Below, in pieces: positions 1 through 6,821 of a stretch of DNA of 9,163 nt. The notes below the pieces were generated by a model. It searched no databases. It had not been told where the DNA came from and was given only the letters and a program-made list of their open reading frames with translations. The DNA lies in assembly GCA_030049565.1 (NCBI GenBank), contig JASIKQ010000448.1, positions 1-9,163 of the forward strand. Reading direction: 5' to 3'. Origin of the DNA: Candidatus Sulfotelmatobacter sp. Lineage in GTDB: Bacteria; Acidobacteriota; Terriglobia; Terriglobales; Acidobacteriaceae. The position numbers and the translations under genes were made by a program. The stretch's first letter is position 1; each line of letters begins with the position of its first letter.

Positions 1-3000
1 AAGCATTGTTCAGAATGTTCAAGAAGACCTGCTGCAACTGCTGCGCGTCGCCGATGATATCGGGCAAACCTTCGTCGAGATGCTCGATCACTTCCACTCC
101 GTGGCTGGTGAAATCGTACGAGCGCAGTTGAATCGTGCGGCGCAGAATCAAGTTGAGCTGCACGGCGTTGCGCTGTGGCGGCATCTGCCGGGCAAAACTC
201 AGAAGATTCTGCACGATCTGCCGGGTGCGTTGCGCCTCCTGCAAAATCACGCGTAAATCTTTTCGGGCGTTTTCGGGAACATCGGGATTCTGCAACAGCA
301 AATCGGCAAAACCGAGAATCGCGGTCAGCGGATTATTGACTTCGTGGGCCACGCCGGAAACGAGTTGACCAACCGCTGCCATCTTTTCGGCGTGCACCAG
401 CTTATCGCGCAACTCCGCCGAATCGGTGATATCGGTCATGACAACGACGACACTGTTGATGTTGCCCTGCTCGTCACGCATGGGACTCAAGTTCACGGAG
501 AAGTGACCGGCATGGCCACTGCCGCGCATGATTTGCAGCTCGAGATTGTCGACCTGCCCGCCGCGCAGAACGGCTTGCAGCGCGTCCGCCAGTGGCCGCA
601 CGTAGCCCGGCGCGGCCAGTTCCAATAAGGGATGCCCCAGCAGGTCGCGCTGGTCAAATCCGGCCTCATGCCAGCGCCGATTGGCATAGCTGATAAGTCC
701 GCCGGTATCGGCCACAAGGATGAAACTTTGGGTATTGCTGAGAATCTTGCTGGAAAAATCACGCTCGCGCTGCAGCTCGGACTGATAAGTGTGCAGGCCA
801 GTCACGTCGAGCATGAGGCCGCGAATCTGCAACAGCCGCCCCTGATTGTCATACATTCCGAAGGCGTTGATCAGAACGTAAATCGGCGAACCATTCTTGC
901 GCCGAAGCCTGGCCTCGAAATTTCGCAGGTGACCATGCCTCTCCATGGCCTCGCTGTGCAGCAGGCGCTCGTCGGGTGAGAAATAAATTTGCGTAGGAAT
1001 GTCGACCTGCAACAATTCTTCGCGGCTCGAATAGCCAAGCATGGCCACGAGGGCATCATTGACTTCAACAAATCGCCCTTCGGGGGTACTGAAGAACAGT
1101 CCCTCTTGAATGTTGTCGAACAGTTCGCGATAGCGCCGCTCGGCCTCGCGGCGGTCGGTGATGTCTTTAAGGACGTGGATAGTCTGCAGGGTTTCACCCG
1201 AGGCGCTGTGCACGCGGGACGTCGAAACCAGATAGGTGCGGTCGAGTGCGGGGTGAACAAATTCGTCGCAGTCGCCACTTACTGGCCGGCAGAAGGGACA
1301 GGAATACAGGGTGCTTTCGTTGGTGAGCGTCAGCAGTGCGCGCATGTCGACGCCAATCAGTTCGTTGGGATCAACGCCGATCATCGCGGCCAAGGAGCGA
1401 TTCACGCGCAAAACTTTATCGGTTTCATCGTGGACTACGATGAAGTCGGTCATGGCATCGAAGATTTCAAGCCAATGCCGATTGGATTGCTCAATCCGCG
1501 TGAACAGGCGCGCATTTTGCAAAGCCATGGCGGCGTGACTGGCAATCGCCTGAAGAAGTTCGCGGTCTTCGCGGCCGAGAGCCGTCGCGCACCCGCTCAG
1601 GCAAAGTAAAGCTGCTAGCTTCCCGTCGGGGCCCTGTAGTCGAACTGCGATCAGGTCGTTCCATTGCAAGTCTGAAGCCACCCCACTGCCCAGCAACTCG
1701 CTCGCCGGGCGGGAAATGATTGGCTCGGTTGCTTTGTTGGCTAGATCCGTAAGAACCTGTCCCAATCGCTGCTGCAGGGCGCGATTGAGCGTGGAAGGGT
1801 GCAGCGTAACACTCTCGACTCGTCCGTCCTGAAAAAGAGCAAGCGCGCCCGAGCGTGCGCCCAGCAGACCGATCGACCGCTCCAGGAATTTGCGCGCCAA
1901 CTCGGGAACGTTCAGCACCCCATCAATCTCCCGGGCCAGTTCGGTTAGCGCCTCGGAGCGCTTGCGGAGCTGCTCCGACTGGTGCAGGTTGTGCGCGAGT
2001 TCCAGAACTACAGATACCTGGGCGGCTAAGGCGCGCGCGCGGCGAATGTCGTGTTGCGAGATCCCCATGCCGTCGAGCCGATCGAGCACGCCAAACATGC
2101 CCAGCAGTCGGCCATCCGCGCCGGCCAATGGCACGGCGAGCAACTGCTTGGCCTCATGTTGGGCCAAGGCTTCCAGATTTGCCCCCGGTATTTGGCGCAC
2201 ATCGTCGGACCAGAAAACTTCTTTTGCCCGCAGCGCCCGTGTAGCAACGCCCTCGGGAAACAAAGTATCGACGCGGCGCGCTTTGCCGTGAGCCACCGCA
2301 TAGCGAACCTTGAACTGGGCTTGCTCGAGCAGCGCGATGAAGCAGCGGCCGTAGTTGAGAAAATCCGCGGCCCGCACCACGAAGGATTGAAAGGCATTTT
2401 CCAAATCGCCGCTGGAGCTGAGCTCGGAAGAAATTTCCAGGAGCTGATGTAGCTCATGAGCCTGTCCCTGGGCGGTTGCGCAAAGCTCGGCATGAGCGAC
2501 AGCGACTGCGCCGAAGCTGGCAATCGCCGACACGAGGGACTTGTCGTCAGTTGTAAACGCAGAGTCCTGGCGAGGGTATACCAGAATCGCGCCTTGCGTC
2601 CGCGCGGTGCGGAACGGGGCCGCAATCAAGGTTCCGGAAGAAACCATGCTGCCCAGGGAGTGCATATCGCCACTGATGGAAATCAAGATGGCTTCCCCTG
2701 CGGATACCGCACGCTGGGCCAGATCGGCGGCAAAGCGAATGGTCTGGCGGTCATGTCCAGCGCGGAAAGAATGGGCAAGCTGTGGCGTCTCCGCCGACAC
2801 GGCACGCAGCTCGAACGGGCCCTCCTGGCGCAGAAGCACGGAGACCAGCCGAGTCCGCAGTAGTAGGCGCAGCCGGTCCGCCAAAGCCTCAATCACGGCC
2901 GTTACATCGGGACTGCCATGTAGGGCGTGCGCCACGTCCGCCAGAATCTCCGCCCGCCGGTGCTCTTCGCGCGAGGCTTCGCCGAGCCGCTTCGCCTCCA

Positions 3001-3514
3001 GCAGACTGCCCAGTTGTCCAGCCAGTATGGTCGCCTTCGCGGCCATGTCTTCATTAAAAAAATCGTCCTCCGAATCGTGCAAAAACGTGGCGGCGCCGAT
3101 TACCTCATTGAAAACCACCAGCGGCGCGGCTAACAGCGACCGTGCGCCAAACTCCTGTGCGGCAGGGAATTCGGGGCTCGAGGGCAAGTGATTGACAAAG
3201 ATTGCGTGGCGGCTGCGCACCGCCTCCGCGGTTACGGCGCTGTGTTTTGCGAGCAGCCGCAGGCCGACGAAACGCCCGGCCAGCTTGCCATCACATTGTT
3301 CTCCGACGAGTTCGTCGCTGGAATGACGTCGCCAGAAGTAAACTCCGCTGACCTGAAAAAATTCGCGCGCGGCGGAGCAGAAAAGCTGGATCAAAGCACC
3401 TGGATCCGCCTGTTGGGCCGCCTCGTCCGCAATGCGGAGCAGCAGTTTTTGAAACGCCTCATCGAAGATGGGCTGAACGCCAGCGGGTTTAGGTAGCGTC
3501 GAATTGTCGCCCAT
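1..3514 (-). CDS. Multi-GAF/PAS sensor histidine kinase (C-terminus beyond left edge)
   Basis: Reading the minus strand from ATG at 3514 gives an uninterrupted frame of 1171 codons that leaves the window without a stop. No transmembrane segment is visible, so it is probably a cytoplasmic sensor that autophosphorylates and passes phosphate to an unseen response regulator. Domains by rough residue: GAF-like units at 40-170, 200-335, 370-505 and 530-665; PAS domains at about 680-795, 798-915 and 925-1035, the first two ending in DIT/DVT-type motifs; HisKA with H-box GVAHEVNNPLTAILGF, acceptor His1057; then the start of HATPase_c with N-box QVFLNILNNA at the edge. The H-box style matches NtrB-like/PAS kinases. 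PAS1 carries Cys739, Cys742 and Cys749. Start choice: an in-frame ATG at 3604 would add 30 residues, but that stretch uses AT-rich codons unlike the gene and overlaps a candidate promoter, so 3514 is preferred although its RBS is weak. A C-terminal receiver domain cannot be excluded. The family call is firm; ligand and partner are unknown. Confidence 0.93.
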   Translation of the reverse strand, partial: MGDNSTLPKPAGVQPIFDEAFQKLLLRIADEAAQQADPGALIQLFCSAAREFFQVSGVYFWRRHSSDELVGEQCDGKLAGRFVGLRLLAKHSAVTAEAVRSRHAIFVNHLPSSPEFPAAQEFGARSLLAAPLVVFNEVIGAATFLHDSEDDFFNEDMAAKATILAGQLGSLLEAKRLGEASREEHRRAEILADVAHALHGSPDVTAVIEALADRLRLLLRTRLVSVLLRQEGPFELRAVSAETPQLAHSFRAGHDRQTIRFAADLAQRAVSAGEAILISISGDMHSLGSMVSSGTLIAAPFRTARTQGAILVYPRQDSAFTTDDKSLVSAIASFGAVAVAHAELCATAQGQAHELHQLLEISSELSSSGDLENAFQSFVVRAADFLNYGRCFIALLEQAQFKVRYAVAHGKARRVDTLFPEGVATRALRAKEVFWSDDVRQIPGANLEALAQHEAKQLLAVPLAGADGRLLGMFGVLDRLDGMGISQHDIRRARALAAQVSVVLELAHNLHQSEQLRKRSEALTELAREIDGVLNVPELARKFLERSIGLLGARSGALALFQDGRVESVTLHPSTLNRALQQRLGQVLTDLANKATEPIISRPASELLGSGVASDLQWNDLIAVRLQGPDGKLAALLCLSGCATALGREDRELLQAIASHAAMALQNARLFTRIEQSNRHWLEIFDAMTDFIVVHDETDKVLRVNRSLAAMIGVDPNELIGVDMRALLTLTNESTLYSCPFCRPVSGDCDEFVHPALDRTYLVSTSRVHSASGETLQTIHVLKDITDRREAERRYRELFDNIQEGLFFSTPEGRFVEVNDALVAMLGYSSREELLQVDIPTQIYFSPDERLLHSEAMERHGHLRNFEARLRRKNGSPIYVLINAFGMYDNQGRLLQIRGLMLDVTGLHTYQSELQRERDFSSKILSNTQSFILVADTGGLISYANRRWHEAGFDQRDLLGHPLLELAAPGYVRPLADALQAVLRGGQVDNLELQIMRGSGHAGHFSVNLSPMRDEQGNINSVVVVMTDITDSAELRDKLVHAEKMAAVGQLVSGVAHEVNNPLTAILGFADLLLQNPDVPENARKDLRVILQEAQRTRQIVQNLLSFARQMPPQRNAVQLNLILRRTIQLRSYDFTSHGVEVIEHLDEGLPDIIGDAQQLQQVFLNILNNA

Positions 3515-3590
3515 TATCTTAAGCAGCTTAACCTTCAACAGCTCACCGCGGGCCGCGTTCCCAATCTCACAAGTTATTGAATCTAAGGGA

Positions 3591-3619
3591 AAACTATTCG
3601 TCATCTCAATTTGAGTCAA
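3591..3619 (-). promoter_or_regulatory. Weak sigma-70-like promoter for the histidine kinase
   Basis: On the minus strand TTGACT (3619-3614, five of six matches to the -35 consensus) is followed after exactly 17 nt by TAGTTT (3596-3591, a poor -10 with three of six). This would start transcription near 3584, leaving a leader of about 70 nt before ATG 3514. A second, perfect TTGACA lies at 3643-3638 but has no -10 at a suitable distance. The palindrome CTCAATTTGAG (3605-3615) overlaps the -35 box and spacer and could be an operator. This is a motif-only call. Confidence 0.25.
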
Positions 3620-3675
3620 GGGAAATGAAGGTACGGGTGTCAAAGTGTGAAATCCCGGCCGCGCAGATGGGCTGC

Positions 3676-3717
3676 GTCTCATACTGAGAACTCCAAGCGT
3701 GTACTGTAACCTGAGAC
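3676..3717. repeat. Short inverted repeats, possible activator site
   Basis: TCTCA (3677-3681), a 3-nt gap and TGAGA (3685-3689) form a perfect 5-bp inverted repeat. A further TGAGAC at 3712-3717 pairs with GTCTCA at 3676-3681 across 30 nt. The cluster lies about 135-180 bp upstream of the start predicted from the sigma-54-like element, which is within the usual range for binding sites of sigma-54 enhancer-binding proteins. That role is inference; arms this short also occur by chance. Confidence 0.25.
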
Positions 3718-3827
3718 CGATCTAACCAAAAAGATGGAAGTGAGAACCCTCATCCCCCATCAGCGATAAGTCATTTCCTTGCAGCTACATGCTCGAGATT
3801 ACCTTGGTTTTTCCGGAAGCGGATGCA

Positions 3828-3843
3828 TGGCCCCGCCGTTGCT
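3828..3843 (+). promoter_or_regulatory. Candidate sigma-54 (RpoN) -24/-12 promoter
   Basis: The sequence TGGCCCCGCCGTTGCT has GG at 3829-3830 and GC at 3841-3842 with exactly 10 nt between them, the defining spacing of sigma-54 promoters. Against the consensus TGGCACG-N4-TTGCW it matches 10 of 12 specified positions, missing only the A and G of ACG. Transcription would start near 3854, about 29 nt before the GTG of the TonB-domain gene and upstream of its Shine-Dalgarno, so position and orientation suit the first gene of the operon. If real, expression needs RpoN plus an AAA+ activator, neither of which is in the window. Confidence 0.5.
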
Positions 3844-3873
3844 TCATAGCCAGCACGAAGCCATTCGTGCCCG

Positions 3874-3878
3874 GGAGG
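3874..3878 (+). promoter_or_regulatory. Ribosome binding site of the TonB-domain gene
   Basis: GGAGG lies 4 nt before GTG 3883. An in-frame TAG at 3847 with no other start codon in between makes GTG 3883 the earliest possible start. TTG at 3889 would have 10-nt spacing and is the only close alternative. Confidence 0.7.
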
Positions 3879-3882
3879 AATT

Positions 3883-4224
3883 GTGTCTTTGCGGAAAGGA
3901 GCTGTTTTGCTTGCTATCGTGCTGGCAAACAGCGGGGGCGCGGCAATGCTTCACGCCCAGGATGCCGACAATGAACTCGTCCGGCGCGCGAAAAACAAAG
4001 TGCAGCCGGAGTACCCCGTACTGGCGCGGAAGATGAATATCACAGGCGTTGTGAAGGTGGAAGTGGTGGTCGCAGCCAATGGCACGGTGAAACAGGCAAA
4101 AGTTATCGGCGGTCACCCTGTGCTGGCGTCTGCTGCCCTCGAGGCAGTGAAGAAGTGGCGCTTCGAGCCGGCCGCGGGAGAAAGCACGGGCATAGTGGAT
4201 TTCAAGTTTGAAGGTCATCAGTAG
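3883..4224 (+). CDS. Small secreted TonB C-terminal-domain protein
   Basis: This is a 113-residue protein starting at GTG. Residues 1-25 look like a Sec signal peptide: Arg/Lys at positions 4-5, a hydrophobic core at 7-15, and a probable cut after LHA (residue 25). The mature 88 residues match the TonB C-terminal fold: a QPEYPVLARK segment (the YP..A motif), then GVVKVEVVV and NGTVKQAKVIGG, and ALEAVKKWRFEPA, the typical W-x-F-x-P signature. Classical TonB has an N-terminal membrane anchor and a long proline-rich spacer to reach outer-membrane receptors; both are missing here, and no ExbB/ExbD gene is nearby. It is therefore unlikely to be a complete energy transducer and is more likely a free or lightly tethered periplasmic protein. 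It is the first gene of the operon, 27 nt ahead of the MCP start. Its role is unknown; an accessory role to the MCP is conceivable. The domain call is firm. Confidence 0.85.
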   Translation: MSLRKGAVLLAIVLANSGGAAMLHAQDADNELVRRAKNKVQPEYPVLARKMNITGVVKVEVVVAANGTVKQAKVIGGHPVLASAALEAVKKWRFEPAAGESTGIVDFKFEGHQ

Positions 4225-4238
4225 TTGAGCAGCCGGGC

Positions 4239-4244
4239 GGGAGG
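4239..4244 (+). promoter_or_regulatory. Ribosome binding site deciding the MCP start
   Basis: GGGAGG sits 7 nt before ATG 4252. The frame is open back to TTG 4225, directly after the preceding stop codon, but that TTG has no Shine-Dalgarno. The protein from 4252 starts [12 protein letters not shown], a typical short cytoplasmic N-terminus just before the first membrane helix. Confidence 0.85.
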
Positions 4245-4251
4245 AAACGGC

Positions 4252-6228
4252 ATGACGATTGGGAAAAAGCTGTACATGAATTTCGGAATCATCCTGAGCA
4301 TGGTGGTGGTGTTGTTTCTGGTCAACCTGCTGGCGGTGCAACGCGAGCATGCTGCCAAAGCCGCAGCGGCAGCTTCGCTGCAACTGGCTGACGCCACCAA
4401 CGAAGTGCGCTTCCAGATGATGCAGAACCGCCTCTACCTGAGCAATTACCTGCTGAGTGGCGATACCCGCGAAGTCGACCGCATGAACGAAGGCCTGCAC
4501 ACGCTGAGCGAAAAGCTAGAGGAAGGCAAGAGCCTGGCTAACTCCGATCAGGAACGAGCCGCGCTGGCCAAGGTCGCTCAGCTGGAAACGGCTTGGGGCA
4601 AGGAGTTTGCCCAGCCGCTCATCGACAAGCGCAAAGATGTTGATTCCGGCAACGCCACCGTCGCCGAACTGCAAATCTATTACCTGCAAAAAGACGCCTC
4701 CTCGTGGGTGAAGAATTCGACGGACGAACTCGACTTGGCCGACGGCGAAAACCGCAAGCTGGTCGATGCCCGGCGCAAGTCCGACGAGACCGCCAGCGCG
4801 TTGACCGTCATGGCCGCAGTAATCAGCACCCTGGTCGCTCTCTGTTTAGGCTTGATCATTGCCTTCCGCACCGCCAAATCGATTACGGAGCCCCTTACCA
4901 ACCTGATGCAGGTTTCGCGGAAGATCGGCGATACCGGGGATCTAGACCACAGCATCGACGTCAACGGCAATGACGAAATCGGCGAACTGGCGCGCAGCTT
5001 TGCCAAGATGGTTACGTATCTGAAAGAGATGGCGGGGGTTTCGGAAGCCATTGCCGGCGGCGATCTCACCGTCCAGGTCAAGCCACGCTCCGCCAATGAC
5101 ACTCTGGGTAACGCGTTCGTCAAAATGATCGAAGGCCTGGGACGGCTGGTTCGCAGCGTGCGTGACGCATCGGCGCAAGTAGCCACTGCCAGCGGTCAAG
5201 TGGCTAACGCTTCCGACGATTCCGCCAAGATCGGCCTGCAAGCTTCGTCTGCCATTGACGAAGTCACCAGCACCATGCACGAGATGAGTGTGAACGTGCA
5301 GAACATGGTGAAGAGCACGCAGGTGCAGGCCTCCAGCGTGAGCGAAACTTCGGCTTCGATCGATCAGATGGTGGCCTCGATTCAACGCGTCGCGGATACC
5401 GCCAAAGTGCTGCTTGACATCTCCAACCGCTCGCGCGAGGAGGTACACAGCGGCATCTCCACCATGGAAAAAGCCACCGACGGCCTCAATCGCATCAATT
5501 CAACCATTACCAGTTCGGGCGAAATCATAAGCGCCCTGGGGGCGCGCGCCGACGATATCGGCAAAATCATCGAAGTCATCGACGATCTGGCCGAGCAGAC
5601 GAACCTGCTGGCTCTCAACGCCGCCATCGAAGCCGCCCGCGCTGGCGAGCACGGACTGGGCTTCGCCGTTGTCGCCGACGAAGTGCGCAAGCTGGCAGAA
5701 AAGTCGGCACAATCCACCAAGGAAATTTCCGAGCTGATTCAGAGCATTCAGAAGGAAGCCCGCAAGGCGGTTGAGAACATGGACCGCTCCACCGGCATCG
5801 TCAACGAGGGTCTCGATCTTGGCGGCGAGCTGAACGCGGCGCTGCGCAAGATTTCGAACGTAGTCACGGAAGTCTACAAGTTCGCACAAGAAATCGGCGC
5901 GGCGACTAATGAGCAATCGCACGGCTCATCGCAGATCGCCCGCGCCACTACACGGCTGAACGAAATCACGCACGAAATCAACTCGGCCGTGGAAGAACAA
6001 GCCTCGGGGGCACAGGCCGTGGTCAAAGCCATGGAGCGCATGCGCGAACTGGTGCAGCAATCGACCTCGGGCTCGACCGAACTGGCGGCCTCTGCCGATC
6101 AGATGTCCAAGATGTCACGTGGGCTGCTCGACTTTATGGACCGCTTCACACTCGAGGAAGGTGCGCGCCGCCCAACCGAAGAGAAAGCGCAACCGGCTCG
6201 CCGCGCAGCGGCGGCAGCCCGCCCCTAG
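4252..6228 (+). CDS. Methyl-accepting chemotaxis protein with tandem HAMP domains
   Basis: This 658-residue inner-membrane chemoreceptor controls CheA activity through CheW. In order: TM1 at about 10-29; a periplasmic helical region at about 30-182, resembling 4HB_MCP/CHASE3 modules, with a YLLSGD motif in its first helix; TM2 at 183-205; HAMP1 at 206-258, with TEPL and the [10 protein letters not shown] motif; a second HAMP-like unit at about 259-312 ([11 protein letters not shown]); and a long MA signalling coiled coil at about 320-630. The kinase-control tip is the highly conserved hairpin around [19 protein letters not shown] (turn near 465-468), followed by [21 protein letters not shown]-type Glu/Gln pairs in the distal coil are candidate methylation sites. 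The C-terminus is an Ala/Arg/Pro-rich tail without the xWxxF pentapeptide that recruits CheR in enteric receptors. Its position directly before cheW, cheR and cheA makes it the dedicated receptor of this system. The ligand cannot be told; the small sensor domain may detect membrane or protein-borne signals. Confidence 0.96.
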   Translation: MTIGKKLYMNFGIILSMVVVLFLVNLLAVQREHAAKAAAAASLQLADATNEVRFQMMQNRLYLSNYLLSGDTREVDRMNEGLHTLSEKLEEGKSLANSDQERAALAKVAQLETAWGKEFAQPLIDKRKDVDSGNATVAELQIYYLQKDASSWVKNSTDELDLADGENRKLVDARRKSDETASALTVMAAVISTLVALCLGLIIAFRTAKSITEPLTNLMQVSRKIGDTGDLDHSIDVNGNDEIGELARSFAKMVTYLKEMAGVSEAIAGGDLTVQVKPRSANDTLGNAFVKMIEGLGRLVRSVRDASAQVATASGQVANASDDSAKIGLQASSAIDEVTSTMHEMSVNVQNMVKSTQVQASSVSETSASIDQMVASIQRVADTAKVLLDISNRSREEVHSGISTMEKATDGLNRINSTITSSGEIISALGARADDIGKIIEVIDDLAEQTNLLALNAAIEAARAGEHGLGFAVVADEVRKLAEKSAQSTKEISELIQSIQKEARKAVENMDRSTGIVNEGLDLGGELNAALRKISNVVTEVYKFAQEIGAATNEQSHGSSQIARATTRLNEITHEINSAVEEQASGAQAVVKAMERMRELVQQSTSGSTELAASADQMSKMSRGLLDFMDRFTLEEGARRPTEEKAQPARRAAAAARP

Positions 6229-6231
6229 GAG
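6227..6231 (+). promoter_or_regulatory. Ribosome binding site of cheW, overlapping the MCP stop
   Basis: AGGAG begins within the MCP stop codon TAG (6226-6228) and is 5 nt from ATG 6237, which implies translational coupling. GTG 6234 is also in frame but only 2 nt from the AGGAG, so ATG is preferred. Confidence 0.75.
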
Positions 6232-6236
6232 AAGTG

Positions 6237-6737
6237 ATGACCCGCGAACTGCATATCGTCGGCTTTCACGTGGGCCGCGAGACGTACGGCGTGCCCATCA
6301 CGTCTTTGCACGAGATCGTGCGCGTGCCCGAGATCACTGCCGTTCCCGATGCGCCCGATTATCTCGAAGGTGTGATTAACCTGCGGGGAAAGATCGTTTC
6401 GGTCATGGATCTGCGCAAGCGCTTCGGAGACAAGAAGGCCACGTTGAAAAAACAAAATCGGATTCTGGTGGTGGAGCACGCGGGTAAGCTGGCGGGCCTG
6501 ATCGTCGATTCGGCCTCGGAAGTATTGAAAATCGCCAGCGAAAACGTGGAGCCTCCCCCCACCGCGTTTCAGGAAGGCGGGCTGAACTGCGTTACGGGAC
6601 TGGGCAAGGTCGACGGCCGACTGATCGTGTTGCTGGACATGACGAAATTGTTGGCCCCGGCCAGTTTGATGCGGCAGAACGGCAAAGCAGAAAACCAAAA
6701 CGATAAGACAGAAGCGCGCGCGGCGGCAGGGCGATAG
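6237..6737 (+). CDS. cheW: Chemotaxis coupling protein CheW
   Basis: The protein has 166 residues, the usual size for single-domain CheW. It bridges the MCP signalling tip and the P5 domain of CheA in cytoplasmic receptor arrays. Recognisable CheW features are an early FHVGRETYGVPI strand, a VREI-like segment HEIVRVPEITAVP, then DYLEGVINLRGKIV with the conserved Arg at about 50, VMDLRKRFG, GLIVDSASEV and VTGLGKVDGRLIVLLDM near the end. About 25 polar, charged residues follow the domain as a likely disordered tail. It lies 8 nt after the MCP stop codon and shares its ribosome-binding region with the MCP end. Nothing is missing from the family core; the call is firm. Confidence 0.96.
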   Translation: MTRELHIVGFHVGRETYGVPITSLHEIVRVPEITAVPDAPDYLEGVINLRGKIVSVMDLRKRFGDKKATLKKQNRILVVEHAGKLAGLIVDSASEVLKIASENVEPPPTAFQEGGLNCVTGLGKVDGRLIVLLDMTKLLAPASLMRQNGKAENQNDKTEARAAAGR

Positions 6738-6795
6738 AAGCAACTGGGTCTTGGCGAAGCATTTCTTCTCACTTATCGGCCGCCGGGAGAGCAGT

Positions 6796-6819
6796 ATGCG
6801 AAACGAGGATCGAGACTAA
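6796..6819 (+). CDS. Possible 7-codon leader peptide ahead of cheR
   Basis: ATG 6796 opens a mini-ORF reading MRNEDRD and ending with TAA at 6817-6819, 2 nt before the cheR ATG. GGGAGA at 6785-6790 lies 5 nt upstream and could serve as its Shine-Dalgarno. The cheR ATG itself has only GAGGA at 6805-6809, 12 nt away, which is long. Terminating ribosomes could therefore reinitiate at cheR. It may equally be a chance ORF. Confidence 0.25.
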   Translation: MRNEDRD

Positions 6820-6821
6820 GC

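Larger units (their letters stand above)
3515..3882. other. Divergent intergenic regulatory region
   Basis: These 368 bp separate the starts of two divergent transcription units and carry no convincing gene. The composition is more AT-rich than the flanking genes in the left half. It contains a sigma-54-like element facing the chemotaxis operon, a weak sigma-70-like element facing the kinase, and several short inverted repeats, each listed separately. Short ORFs that start at 3779 and 3789 run into the TonB-domain gene in other frames and have no recognisable protein features. No terminator is expected or seen here, since both neighbours begin in this region. Confidence 0.75.

Noticed and set aside
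989..1609. Open frame of 206 codons on the plus strand, antisense to the histidine kinase
   Set aside because: It lies wholly opposite clear PAS and GAF coding sequence, has no recognisable domain, and is explained by GC-rich codon bias of the kinase.
2026..2625. Minus-strand frame of 199 codons within the kinase region
   Set aside because: It is out of frame with the continuous kinase frame, which shows GAF features across the same stretch; its composition is Arg/Ser/Pro-rich as in a frame shadow.
3638..3643. Perfect TTGACA -35 box on the minus strand
   Set aside because: No acceptable -10 is found at 16-18 nt, so it was not called as a separate promoter.
3763..3770. GCGATAAG, resembling the -10 of sigma-28 flagellar promoters
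   Set aside because: No TAAA-type -35 element occurs at the required distance upstream.
3789..3974. Plus-strand ORF of 61 codons at the operon start
   Set aside because: It has no good Shine-Dalgarno, overlaps the TonB-domain gene in another frame, and would cover the sigma-54-like promoter.
4942..5448. Minus-strand ORF of 168 codons antisense to the MCP
   Set aside because: The plus strand encodes HAMP and signalling-coil sequence here without a break; the antisense product shows no family features.
6738..6821. Possible terminator between cheW and cheR
   Set aside because: There is no stable hairpin followed by a T-tract; CGGCCG is only a short palindrome. The genes most likely stay in one transcript.
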